Assembly: GCF_011250555.1 (NCBI RefSeq)
Contig: NZ_JAANMZ010000001.1
Coordinates: 1-64,000 of the forward strand
Direction of reading: 5' to 3'
DNA from: Bacillus sp. MM2020_4
GTDB lineage: Bacteria > Bacillota > Bacilli > Bacillales > Cytobacillaceae
DNA: 64,000 nt
The position numbers and the translations under genes are program-made. Position 1 is the stretch's first letter. Each line of letters begins with the position of its first letter. Below the pieces are notes generated by a model, which did not search any database, was not told the DNA's origin, and was given only the letters and a program-made list of their open reading frames with translations. Positions 53,082-61,760 of the stretch are shown here, in pieces.

Positions 53082-54149
53082 TTGGCGATAGAATCACCTT
53101 TTAAAGGATTCATTCCAGAGTTGGATGTTGAAAAAGAAAAGAAGCGCTGGGAACAACTGTTTAAGGTTTTTAGTGAGCCGGAGCCAAAGATTGGTCATAC
53201 ACCAAGAAATGAAGTATGGCGAAAAAATAAATCGGTATTATGGCATTATCCAGCGAAACAGAAAAAATACGAAATCCCATTATTTTTCGTGTATTCCCTA
53301 TTTAATAAACCATATATCTTAGATATCGCTCCAAAGGCAAGTGTGATTGAAGGACTTACCAATATGGGTTATGAGGTGTATTTATTAGATTGGGGTTCCC
53401 CTGGCTATGAAGATAAAAAGATGGGTCTCGACACCTACATTGAAAAGTACCTAAAGACGGCTGTTAAGCGGGCAATTCGCCATTCAGGTGCGGAAGAAAT
53501 TACCCTTATCGGTTATTGCTTAGGGGGCACGATTGCATCTATTTACACTTCGATTGCCGATGAGCCAATAAAAAATTTGATTGTAGCAACGGTTCCGATT
53601 GATTTTAACCCTTTTATCGGTCCAGATCAATGGGCAGAAGGCATGAGGCAGGGCGATATCAACATTGACCGTTTTATTGATGTGTACGGGGTGGTCCCGC
53701 CGCAATTGGTAGAGGGGATGTTCAGGGCAATTGGGGCGCCAATTTATTTTACGAACTATACCATGCTATTAAGCCGAGCGCACGATCAGCGCTATGTTGA
53801 TAAGTGGCGCAGGATGAATAGATGGACATTGGATCAAGTCCCTTTTGCAGGTGAAGCCTATAAACAATTAGCCAATGACCTTTTTAAAGAAAACAAGCTT
53901 GTTAAAGGCGAATTGATGATTGGCAATAAAAAGGTAGACTTGAAGAATATCACAGCAAACTTGTATGTAGTTTCCGGGTCAAGAGATAATTTAATTTTGG
54001 AAGAGCAAAGTAAACCATTAATGGATTTGGCCTCAAGCGAGGATAAAACCTATGTTTCGGTTGAAGCAGGCCATGTTAGTCTGGCACTTTCCGGACTATT
54101 CGCAAAAATCGTCGATCAATGGGCATCCAGTCGTTCAAATCAGCTTTAA
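53082..54149 (+). CDS. phaC: class IV polyhydroxyalkanoate synthase PhaC
   Basis: Polymerises R-3-hydroxyacyl-CoA into PHA at granule surfaces. The lipase-like box GYCLGG holds the nucleophile Cys146; VVSGSRDNLI carries the acid and EAGHVSLA the histidine. 355 residues is the class III/IV length. TTG is the start with AAAGGAG 11 bases before it. Together with PhaR this makes the class IV synthase typical of Bacillus. Confidence 0.92.
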   Translation: MAIESPFKGFIPELDVEKEKKRWEQLFKVFSEPEPKIGHTPRNEVWRKNKSVLWHYPAKQKKYEIPLFFVYSLFNKPYILDIAPKASVIEGLTNMGYEVYLLDWGSPGYEDKKMGLDTYIEKYLKTAVKRAIRHSGAEEITLIGYCLGGTIASIYTSIADEPIKNLIVATVPIDFNPFIGPDQWAEGMRQGDINIDRFIDVYGVVPPQLVEGMFRAIGAPIYFTNYTMLLSRAHDQRYVDKWRRMNRWTLDQVPFAGEAYKQLANDLFKENKLVKGELMIGNKKVDLKNITANLYVVSGSRDNLILEEQSKPLMDLASSEDKTYVSVEAGHVSLALSGLFAKIVDQWASSRSNQL

Positions 54150-54207
54150 CAAGATTTTGTAATAATGTTGGGTACATGTAAATAAATTATTTATAGGCAA
54201 ATAAGTA

Positions 54208-54229
54208 GGGGAAGGATGAGTCCTTCCCC
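54208..54229. terminator. hairpin between phaC and convergent hydrolase
   Basis: GGGGAAGGA pairs with TCCTTCCCC around TGAG. The T run is weak in both directions, so efficiency is uncertain. Confidence 0.5.
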
Positions 54230-54230
54230 C

Positions 54231-55010
54231 TTAGCTTGCCATTTTATGCTTATTTAAAAAATTTCGCAGGACTTTGTTAAATTCATCCTTGGCCTCGAGT
54301 TTTGCAATATGGCCGGTATTCCTGAAAATGACAAATTCCGAATGGGGAATTTGTTTGTGCATCAACAATTGAACCCAGACAGGAATAACAGAATCATATT
54401 GTCCACCTATGATTAAAGTAGGGACATTGATAGTTGATAATAAGCCTAAATTATTTACTTTAAGGCAAGCCTCCATTGATTTGAAATAGAATTCACTATT
54501 TGGCCTGTAAAATTGATAAAATTCTTCGAAATTCTCTCTTGTCCAGGAATAAAGACATATCTTTGCAGCCGTTTCCCTGAGGACATCTGGGGATTTATTT
54601 TCAGCACGGGCCTGACGATATTTTAAAAAAAGCTTTCCCAAATTTTTTGGGGCATAGTGGAAGGTGCTGACAAGCATTAATGAACGGCACATTTTAGGAG
54701 CCTGGCGATAAATTTCTTGTGCTACCATACCACCCATTGACAAACCGCAAATGTGTGCGCTTTCAATCCCAAGACCTTTTAAAAGAGTAATGATGTCATG
54801 AGCAAAGTTTTTGATGGAGATTTCACCTGGTGATTGATACTCACCGTGTCCACGTAAATCCGGTATAATTAAATCGTATTGTTCAGCAAATTCAAATTGC
54901 TTCGACCAACCCTCTTTTACCTCTCCAAGACCATGAATAAAAACTAATGGTTCACCAGCGCCAAACCGCAAATAAGGAATATCGGAGCATAACTTAAATA
55001 ATTCTCCCAA
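54231..55010 (-). CDS. alpha/beta hydrolase
   Basis: 259-residue hydrolase with elbow GLSMGGMVAQE, oxyanion HGLGE, acid in IIGGQYDSVIPVW and histidine NTGHIAKLE. The start is TTG with AGGAGG 5 bases upstream. It converges on phaC and is divergent from desK. A thioesterase or depolymerase-like role next to the PHA genes is possible but inferred; the sequence has no lipid-specific motif. Confidence 0.83.
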   Translation of the reverse strand: MGELFKLCSDIPYLRFGAGEPLVFIHGLGEVKEGWSKQFEFAEQYDLIIPDLRGHGEYQSPGEISIKNFAHDIITLLKGLGIESAHICGLSMGGMVAQEIYRQAPKMCRSLMLVSTFHYAPKNLGKLFLKYRQARAENKSPDVLRETAAKICLYSWTRENFEEFYQFYRPNSEFYFKSMEACLKVNNLGLLSTINVPTLIIGGQYDSVIPVWVQLLMHKQIPHSEFVIFRNTGHIAKLEAKDEFNKVLRNFLNKHKMAS

Positions 55011-55124
55011 TGTGGATTCCTCCTAATGTTTTTATTAACATATGTTGCCTAGATTTGCGAGGTGTAAACATTTATAATATTCTGATTAGTTAAGTATACC
55101 GAGGCTATAATCATTTTATTACCT

Positions 55125-55147
55125 TATATATGTAAATTACATATATA
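55125..55147. promoter_or_regulatory. perfect 23-base palindrome in hydrolase/desK intergenic region
   Basis: Arms TATATATGTAA and TTACATATATA are separated by a single A. The site is about 85 bases upstream of desK and about 115 bases before the hydrolase start, placing it as a possible operator for either. High A/T content lowers the significance. Confidence 0.5.
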
Positions 55148-55231
55148 AAACAAGCGTGATTTTTTGAATGTGAAAGCATTGTACGGTAATATAGAGCTAG
55201 TAAGGTAATTTTTTGCAAATGAGGTCTTGGA

Positions 55232-56368
55232 ATGATTAAAAGGTATTTCACTTTTGAAAAAAATAATGGCATTGCACCATATACATGGACGATTCTTTGC
55301 ATATTACCTTTTTACTTTATATTTCAATCCCCTTCTACAATTGAAATAGTTGTTGGGATATTACTTACCTTGGTATTCTTTATCCTCTACCGGATTGCAT
55401 TTATGTCAAAAGGCTGGCCAGTGTATCTATGGACATTGATTCTCATTGGAATCTCCATCACAGCCTCAAGCCTTTTTAGTTATGTTTATTTTGCCTTTTT
55501 CTTGGCCTATTTTATCGGCAATATAAAAGAACGGATTCCCTTTTTCACTTTATATTTTATTCATTTGATTAGTACTTCTGCTGCAATTAATTTTAACATC
55601 GTCGTTCACGAGAAATTATTCTTAACACAGCTTCCTTTTGTTATTATCATTTGGATAAGTGTCATCCTCCTCCCGTTTAGCATCCATAATCGGAAAGAGC
55701 GAGGACAGTTAGAAGAAAAACTGGAAGATGCAAACAAAAGGATTTCAGAACTGATCAAAATTGAGGAGCGGAATCGTATTGCTCGTGACCTTCATGATAC
55801 ACTTGGACAAAAGCTGTCATTGATTGGTTTGAAGTCAGATTTGGCGCGGAGATTGATTGTAAAGGATCCAGAGCAGGCGCGCCAAGAATTAAAGGATGTT
55901 CAACAAACAGCCCGGACAGCGTTAAGCGAAGTCAGAAAAATGGTTTCTTCGATGCGAGGTATTCGCTTAAAAGATGAGATTCTTCGTGTAAAAGAAATCA
56001 TCAAAGCGGCTCAGATCAATTTTGAATCTGAAGGCGATTTTAACTTGGCAAATGTGTCGCTTTTAACTGAGAATATATTAAGTATGTGTTTGAAAGAGGC
56101 CGTAAACAATGTGGTGAAACATAGTGAAGCTAATTCCTGTTTCATATCAATCGAGCAAACGTGGAAGGAAACCGTGATGACGATTCGTGACGACGGTGTC
56201 TTTAAGAATGGAACAGGGATTTTAGCTGAGGGTCATGGCCTAATTGGAATGAAGGAACGGCTGGAATTTATCAATGGCAATCTTAAGCTAGTTACAAAGG
56301 GCGGAACTACATTAATTATTAGCGTGCCCAATGATGTCAAACCATTAGAAAAGGAGGGACGTAAATGA
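55232..56368 (+). CDS. desK: membrane thermosensor histidine kinase DesK
   Basis: Sensor kinase that detects membrane ordering at low temperature. 378 residues: about five N-terminal membrane segments (residues 15-150), then a HisKA_3 domain with ERNRIARDLHDTLGQ, where the phospho-histidine is His188, as in B. subtilis DesK, and an HATPase region (NVVKHSEANSC, DDGVF, GHGLIGMKERLE). The start is ATG with a GAGGT ribosome site. It overlaps desR by four bases. The des desaturase gene is not adjacent. Confidence 0.92.
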   Translation: MIKRYFTFEKNNGIAPYTWTILCILPFYFIFQSPSTIEIVVGILLTLVFFILYRIAFMSKGWPVYLWTLILIGISITASSLFSYVYFAFFLAYFIGNIKERIPFFTLYFIHLISTSAAINFNIVVHEKLFLTQLPFVIIIWISVILLPFSIHNRKERGQLEEKLEDANKRISELIKIEERNRIARDLHDTLGQKLSLIGLKSDLARRLIVKDPEQARQELKDVQQTARTALSEVRKMVSSMRGIRLKDEILRVKEIIKAAQINFESEGDFNLANVSLLTENILSMCLKEAVNNVVKHSEANSCFISIEQTWKETVMTIRDDGVFKNGTGILAEGHGLIGMKERLEFINGNLKLVTKGGTTLIISVPNDVKPLEKEGRK

Positions 56369-56964
56369 TTAGAATCGTTATCGCTGAGGACCAGCAAATG
56401 CTTTTAGGTGCCTTTGGCTCACTGCTTAGTCTTGAAGAGGATATGGAGGTAATTGGAAAAGCCTCAAACGGCGAGGAAGCCGTAGCGTTAGTAAAGAAAT
56501 TTCTGCCTGATGTTTGCATTATGGATATTGAAATGCCGGGTAAGAGTGGTCTTGAGGCGGCTGAAGAGGTTAAAGGATTAGGCTGTAAAGTAATCATTTT
56601 AACCACCTTCGCCCGAACTGGTTATTTTCAACGTGCGTTAAAGGCTGGTGTCAGTGGATATTTGTTGAAGGATAGTCCAAGTGAAGAGTTGGCGAGCTCC
56701 ATTCGAAACGTCATGGCAGGCAGACGAATTTATGCACCCGAATTGATGGACGATGTGTACGGGGAGGAAAATCCGCTAACTGATCGTGAGAAAGAAGTGT
56801 TAGAGCTTGTTGCAGATGGAAAGAACACGAAAGAAATCGCTGAAGAGCTTAGCATTAAAACCGGAACTGTCCGTAACTATATTTCCATTATTTTAGACAA
56901 ACTCGAAGTGAAAAATCGTATTGAGGCCATCACCCAATCAAAAGAAAAAGGATGGTTTAAATGA
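56365..56964 (+). CDS. desR: response regulator DesR
   Basis: NarL-type response regulator activated by DesK. 199 residues; phospho-acceptor Asp54 in CIMDIEMPGKSGLE, the HILTTFAR-like switch region VIILTTFARTGYFQRALKAGVSGYLLKDSPSEEL, and a LuxR helix-turn-helix LTDREKEVLELVADGKNTKEIA. The protein is very like B. subtilis DesR. In that species it activates des (lipid desaturase); the target here is unknown because no des gene is near. Confidence 0.94.
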   Translation: MIRIVIAEDQQMLLGAFGSLLSLEEDMEVIGKASNGEEAVALVKKFLPDVCIMDIEMPGKSGLEAAEEVKGLGCKVIILTTFARTGYFQRALKAGVSGYLLKDSPSEELASSIRNVMAGRRIYAPELMDDVYGEENPLTDREKEVLELVADGKNTKEIAEELSIKTGTVRNYISIILDKLEVKNRIEAITQSKEKGWFK

Positions 56965-56969
56965 TATGC

Positions 56970-57005
56970 CGGCAGCCGATCTTAAGAATCTGCTGCCGTT
57001 TTAAA
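56970..57005. terminator. bidirectional terminator desR / hydrolase
   Basis: CGGCAGC pairs with GCTGCCG around a largely self-pairing inner region (GATCTTAAGAATC), with T after and A before. It overlaps the last codons of the convergent hydrolase. Confidence 0.75.
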
Positions 57006-57830
57006 AGTCCCTATAAAATTTTTAATATATTCGAACACCTCGTTGGGACGTTCTTCCGGGAGAGCATGGCCGCTTTCTTTTAAAATGATCAATTCCGAAT
57101 TGGATAAATCTTTGTTAAGTTGTTCCCCAACCTTAAGAGGCATCGATTTATCATGATCACCCCAAAGCAATAAGCAAGGGGTCTTAATTTGCCTAAGAAT
57201 GTAGGCGGGCAGATCCCCCTCACGGTCGCGAATCATTCGTGTAAGTGCCACGAAAATTTCATCCTGTAAAAAGGGTTCTAAGTAGCCATTAATCATTTCA
57301 TCATTAATAATGGAGTGGTTATAGAGGGTTTCCTGTAAGTTTTTCTTCACTCCCATGCGGGCAAACTTATATTTCACAAAAAGGTGGAAATACGGAATAT
57401 AACTAGAGATGATTAATGGCAATTTAAAGCGTTTCAGATAGGCTGAACTACAAAGAAGGATAGCTTTATCAGCGAGCTCTGGCATCATGTGAAGGATATT
57501 CAGGACAATTTGTCCGCCCATTGAATGACCAATAAAGGTCATTTTTTTTAATCCTAATGATTCGGTAAGGTTGATAACGGTTTGAGCGAGATTCTTATAA
57601 GAATATACATAATGATTGCATTTTGCACTTTTTCCAAATGGAGGAAGATCAATTGACAACACTTGATACTCTTTTTTTAATAGGGAGATCAAATGACGGA
57701 ATGTGAAGGTGGATGAAAGAAAGCCATGCAATAAAACTAACGTTTTTTCGGATGTTTGGTGTGGATAAAATTCATAATAGACATTAATGTTATTTACCTG
57801 TTGACTGCCGGTGAATACGTCCCGTTCCAT
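56982..57830 (-). CDS. alpha/beta hydrolase
   Basis: 282-residue hydrolase with elbow GHSMGGQIVL, oxyanion LLHGFLSSTFTF, acid in LLWGDHDKSMPL and histidine ESGHALPEERP. This set resembles haloalkane-dehalogenase/esterase-like members. AGGAGG lies 6 to 7 bases before the ATG. Third hydrolase of this fold within about 10 kb; the substrates are not known. Confidence 0.83.
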   Translation of the reverse strand: MERDVFTGSQQVNNINVYYEFYPHQTSEKTLVLLHGFLSSTFTFRHLISLLKKEYQVLSIDLPPFGKSAKCNHYVYSYKNLAQTVINLTESLGLKKMTFIGHSMGGQIVLNILHMMPELADKAILLCSSAYLKRFKLPLIISSYIPYFHLFVKYKFARMGVKKNLQETLYNHSIINDEMINGYLEPFLQDEIFVALTRMIRDREGDLPAYILRQIKTPCLLLWGDHDKSMPLKVGEQLNKDLSNSELIILKESGHALPEERPNEVFEYIKNFIGTFKTAADS

Positions 57831-57982
57831 TTATGGTTCCTCCTGTTCCCACATGAAAATAATTAAAATTACTATTCCCCATTTTTTATTCTTACATCAA
57901 TAAAGCAAAAAATAAAAATAAAATATTTGAATTTTTAGATAATTAAATGTATAATGAAAAAAAGCTCAAGGAGTTGATTTCC

Positions 57983-58177
57983 ATGGAAAAGAAATTACTA
58001 AATTCACCCCAACATTCGGAAGAGTATACAGATGCTGCAGTTGCTGAGATGTTCTTAAACAATGTCCTGCTTGAATTTAAGAAGGAAAAGATCCGTAAGG
58101 AAATCGACCAAACATTACAGGATGGTAACAAAGATTTGTTTCTTAAACTATCAGAGGAATTAAAGAAAATTTCGTAA
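57983..58177 (+). CDS. IDEAL-domain protein
   Basis: A 64-residue protein whose C-terminal half, IRKEIDQTLQDGNKDLFLKL, matches the IDEAL domain in form (IDxxLxxxDxxxFxxL). AAGGAG lies nine bases before the ATG; a longer upstream start is not needed. IDEAL domains occur in Firmicute competence and DNA-related proteins such as ComK regulators. Function here unknown. Confidence 0.82.
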   Translation: MEKKLLNSPQHSEEYTDAAVAEMFLNNVLLEFKKEKIRKEIDQTLQDGNKDLFLKLSEELKKIS

Positions 58178-58513
58178 CTCCATTACTAACGAACCTATTT
58201 CTATTAAAAAGAATCCCCAATCCTTTGGACTGGGGATTCTTGGCCGTTCCAGCTGCTGAACACAATTGTAACTATTTTAAACCGTTTTGGGGCCAATTAC
58301 GGTTTTTTTTATTAAAAAAATGAAGAAGGTATAAGCTATTGAAAAGAGTAATGATTGAAGAATAGTAAAATGTTCAATAATTAGCCATAATTAATTACAA
58401 TCTTATTATTGTTAATACATTTTATTACCGTTATCATTGTTTAGATAGTGTAAATAGAATGAAAGAAATGTACGGGGCAAAATGGAGCCATTTGTGTTTG
58501 GGGGTGTTATGAA
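58178..58513. other. 336-base region upstream of ycnJ
   Basis: Holds two hairpins and the likely ycnJ promoter. A perfect 11-base-pair stem AAGAATCCCCA / TGGGGATTCTT lies at 58209-58241. AAACCG/CGGTTT with an inner TTGG/CCAA stem and eight T follows at 58279-58310. DNA from 58320 to 58510 is AT-rich with no clear CsoR or YcnK-type operator. Confidence 0.6.
58279..58310 (+). terminator. terminator downstream of the IDEAL gene
   Basis: AAACCG pairs with CGGTTT, an inner TTGG/CCAA helix stabilises it, and a run of eight T follows. Confidence 0.8.
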
Positions 58514-60160
58514 TTGTATTATAAAAGTAAATTTTTCATGTTTATGGTAATCGTTTCCCTTTTCCTGTTTTTATTTCCGTCTATTTTTTCTGCCCACGCT
58601 TACATTAAGAAATCGACGCCAATAGAAAACCAAATGCTTGAACAAGCACCAAAAGAAATAACGATTCAATTTGATGAAACCGTCCAGCCAGCCTTTAATT
58701 CGATAAAAGTGTTTGATTCGGATGGGAACAGGGTTGACAAAAAAGATGGACGGATTGACCCAAAACAGCCGTCCATACTAAAAAGCGGGTTAAAGAAAAA
58801 TCTTCCTGAAGGTACTTATCGAATAAAATGGAAGGTTGTTTCAAGTGACGGTCATCCTGTTGAGGGAGTTATCCCTTTTCAAATCGGAACTAAAGACCAA
58901 GGCCCAGCTAAAATACATAAAGAAACAACCGGCTACACACCGAAAGCAGATCTTATTATTATCCGCTGGGTGCAATATCTAAGTAATGCTTGCTATGTTG
59001 GGCTCCTGTTTTTTTACATGGTGATTTTGCCGAAGGAATATCGGAAAAATGGATCCACTGATAAACTGTTCCTAAGATTGTTAAGTTCGAGTTTGGTACT
59101 CTTATTCCTTAGTATCCTGCTCAGTTTGCCATTGCAAGCAACCATTGAATCTGGTTTCCCATGGAGTGAAGTATTTAGCTTTCAAACATTCGAAAATATG
59201 TTGATGAACACAAACTTTGGCCAAGCATGGATTTACCAGGTTGCTATCCTTTTGACATTGGCCCTCATAACATCATTTATCGGGATGGCGGAAAGCACGA
59301 AAAGGATTCTTCTATGGGTCTGTCTAGCTTTAGCCACGGCATTGCTTCTAACAAAGGCACTAACAAGCCATGCAGCGGCCCAAGCCAACCAATTATTAAC
59401 GATATCTATGGATTTTCTTCATTTGCTGGCGGCATCAATTTGGATAGGAAGTTTAATTGGATTTGTAGCACTATTTTCATGGTGTAAAAACGAAAAAACG
59501 AAACAAGAATATTTACAAATGATGAAAGGTTTCTCTAAGTGGGGAATTATTCTCGTTCTTCTTTTAACCTTTACGGGGGTGTTTGGCAGCCTATTATATA
59601 TCCCAAATCCTTCTTCACTTATTCAAACAACTTATGGAAAAGTGTTAACTAGTAAGGTTACACTGTTTTTGTTAATGCTGATACTTGCAGGTGTAAATTT
59701 TATAAAGGGAAAAGGAAAAAAAGAAAAGGGACTTTTTGCTTCCTTATGGGGCGAACTTTCCATTGGGGTGATCATCCTGATTCTATCTGTCGTTCTAACC
59801 AATTTACCTACAGCGATACAATCTCCAGGGCCATATAAGGAAACCAAAACAGTTCAGGGCAACCAAGTGACATTAAGGGTAACCCCTAATACTATTGGAG
59901 AAAATCTATATGAACTTACGCTACAAGATCGGCAAGGGGAGCCCATCAAGGATATTGAACAATTACACTTAACTTTTTCCATGACTGAAATGGATATGGG
60001 AAAGGAAACAGTCAATCTAAAAAAGGTTTCCGATGATAGGTTCGAGGTGCAAGGTTTGCATTTTATCATGGCAGGTGAATGGAACGTACATGTTCACATT
60101 TTGACGAAGTCGTTGGAAAGCATTGATACAGATTTTCACGTTTTAGTCGGAAGCCAATAA
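58514..60160 (+). CDS. ycnJ: copper transport protein YcnJ (CopC-CopD-YtkA fusion)
   Basis: 548-residue membrane copper importer. A signal peptide ends near SAHA; the mature CopC domain begins with a histidine (HAYIKKSTP), a copper ligand of the family. Eight or so CopD helices follow (residues about 150-430), with KALTSHAAAQ and MDFLHLLAASIWIG, then a C-terminal YtkA-like domain (TFSMTEMDMG, GEWNVHVHI). The start is TTG with GGGGGTG upstream. The ycnK repressor, next to ycnJ in B. subtilis, is absent here. Confidence 0.92.
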   Translation: MYYKSKFFMFMVIVSLFLFLFPSIFSAHAYIKKSTPIENQMLEQAPKEITIQFDETVQPAFNSIKVFDSDGNRVDKKDGRIDPKQPSILKSGLKKNLPEGTYRIKWKVVSSDGHPVEGVIPFQIGTKDQGPAKIHKETTGYTPKADLIIIRWVQYLSNACYVGLLFFYMVILPKEYRKNGSTDKLFLRLLSSSLVLLFLSILLSLPLQATIESGFPWSEVFSFQTFENMLMNTNFGQAWIYQVAILLTLALITSFIGMAESTKRILLWVCLALATALLLTKALTSHAAAQANQLLTISMDFLHLLAASIWIGSLIGFVALFSWCKNEKTKQEYLQMMKGFSKWGIILVLLLTFTGVFGSLLYIPNPSSLIQTTYGKVLTSKVTLFLLMLILAGVNFIKGKGKKEKGLFASLWGELSIGVIILILSVVLTNLPTAIQSPGPYKETKTVQGNQVTLRVTPNTIGENLYELTLQDRQGEPIKDIEQLHLTFSMTEMDMGKETVNLKKVSDDRFEVQGLHFIMAGEWNVHVHILTKSLESIDTDFHVLVGSQ

Positions 60161-60180
60161 AAGAATTGGAGGAAATCAAT

Positions 60181-60831
60181 ATGAAAAAAACGATTTTAAA
60201 AATATCCAAGTTACTCATTCCAGCAGTTATTAGTTTATTTTTCTTTACCAGTATGGCAAGTGCTCATGTGACAGTAGTTCCAAAAACATCGGTAACCGGT
60301 GCATGGGAAACCTATACTTTAAAGGTTCCAGTTGAAAAAGATGTTGCCACAACTAAAGTAACCGTTAAGACTCCTGAAGGCGTAGAAATTATGTCCTACC
60401 AACCAGTTCCAGGGTGGACATATACAGCTGAAAAAGATGCAAGTGGAAAAGTAAAAACCTTCACATTTGAAGCAACTGGTGAGGGGATCCGAGCTGGGCA
60501 ATTTCAACAATTTGTGTTTGTAGCAAAAAACCCTGAAAAGGCTTCTAAAGCAGCATGGGATGCATTTCAGTATTACAAAGATGGCAGCATTGTAGAGTGG
60601 ACAGGTGACGAAAAATCGGAGTCACCACATTCCATTACGGATATTGTGACGGCAACTTCAACAGATCACCATGATTCAGCGACAACAGAACATGCAGAAA
60701 AAACAGATAAGGCGCCAACCGCTGACACTGAGAATGAGGATGAAACATCCGATTCTCTGCCACTTATCTTATCTGGTGCCGCTGCGTTACTTTCACTTAT
60801 AGCACTTGTACTTGCCATTCGAAAAAAATAA
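60181..60831 (+). CDS. ycnI: copper-binding YcnI (DUF1775)
   Basis: 216-residue membrane-anchored protein. A signal peptide is followed by HVTVVPKTS, which begins with a copper-binding histidine (residue 29), a DUF1775 beta-sandwich with TGDEKSESP and aromatic residues WTGD, and a C-terminal membrane helix (about residues 190-212) before RKK. GGAGG lies eight bases before the ATG; the downstream position to ycnJ matches B. subtilis. It likely shuttles copper to YcnJ. Confidence 0.92.
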   Translation: MKKTILKISKLLIPAVISLFFFTSMASAHVTVVPKTSVTGAWETYTLKVPVEKDVATTKVTVKTPEGVEIMSYQPVPGWTYTAEKDASGKVKTFTFEATGEGIRAGQFQQFVFVAKNPEKASKAAWDAFQYYKDGSIVEWTGDEKSESPHSITDIVTATSTDHHDSATTEHAEKTDKAPTADTENEDETSDSLPLILSGAAALLSLIALVLAIRKK

Positions 60832-60836
60832 CAAAG

Positions 60837-60869
60837 AAACAGGAGAAGCCTTGTGCTCTCCTGTTTTAT
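60837..60869 (+). terminator. ycnJ-ycnI terminator
   Basis: AAACAGGAGA pairs with TCTCCTGTTT, followed by TATTTATAT. Confidence 0.88.
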
Positions 60870-61145
60870 TTATATATTAGGGGAAATATACCAAATTCCG
60901 CTCCTAATCTAATAAACTCTCGACTATCATTTCATAAACAGTAAATTCCGTACTAAGTAAAAATAAGTTCTTCCTAGTATACGCCTTCATTAGGAATCGT
61001 AACTAAGCCCCAGGTCTTAGTTGGAAATAAAACCTGAGATTGTTCCCAATATAATAGAAGCCGTTTAGACTATTTATAGGGAATACTTGGGGATTTACTT
61101 ACATTCTCCTCCCAATTGAAGATGAGTTTGTTGGAGGTATTAAAT
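60870..61145. other. intergenic region after the copper genes
   Basis: About 275 bases without a credible ORF. A short inverted repeat AACTAAG/CTTAGTT near 61000-61022 is the only structure I see. Confidence 0.55.
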
Positions 61146-61712
61146 ATGGAGCGGAAAATATATGTCCTTTTAACTGACACTGGTACAATTTTTACAAAAA
61201 TAATAAAGTTTTATACGAAGAAGCCCCACAATCATGCATCCATTGTGGTAGATGACCATTTTAACAAGGTTTATAGTTTCGGCAGAAGAAACCCAAGGAA
61301 TCCTTTCATGGCTGGATTCGTACAGGAGAATATTCGAGGTGGTTTATTTAGAAATGCCGATTGTGCTATTTATTGTGTCACGATCACAGATAACCAATTT
61401 GAAAAACTAATCGCTAAAATAAGAGAAATGGAGGAGCATAAGAGTAATTACAAATACAATCTTATCGGTTTAATTGCGGTAATGCTAAACATGGAGATTG
61501 ACCGCAAGAATGCGTTCTTTTGCTCCCACTTTGTTGCAACCCTTCTTGAGGAATCAGGTATTCCAATAAAAAATCAAAAGCCGCTTTCCCTTGTAACCCC
61601 GCATGATATTAAGGAATCAGCCTCTCTAAAATTAATTTACGAAGGGAAGCTATCAAGTTACGTTCAAAATTATTATCAACCATATTGTCACGATAGAGTG
61701 GAAGTCATTTAA
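61146..61712 (+). CDS. YiiX/NlpC-P60-like permuted peptidase
   Basis: A 188-residue protein with the permuted papain-like pattern: NHASIVVDDHF (catalytic histidine) early, FFCSHFVATLLEESG (catalytic cysteine) late, in the YiiX/YebB order. TTGGAGG lies eight bases before the chosen ATG; a longer start is not supported. No signal peptide. Such proteins may hydrolyse amide or thioester bonds; the substrate is unknown. It converges on yczE. Confidence 0.75.
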   Translation: MERKIYVLLTDTGTIFTKIIKFYTKKPHNHASIVVDDHFNKVYSFGRRNPRNPFMAGFVQENIRGGLFRNADCAIYCVTITDNQFEKLIAKIREMEEHKSNYKYNLIGLIAVMLNMEIDRKNAFFCSHFVATLLEESGIPIKNQKPLSLVTPHDIKESASLKLIYEGKLSSYVQNYYQPYCHDRVEVI

Positions 61713-61760
61713 GGTGATACCCCTGTTTTTACTGAGATAGCAGGGGCATTACATTGATTA

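Noticed and set aside
58209-58241. Hairpin AAGAATCCCCA/TGGGGATTCTT as the main terminator of the IDEAL gene
   Set aside because: It has no T run on the plus strand; the hairpin at 58279-58310 does. It may serve minus-strand transcripts, but no such gene is present.
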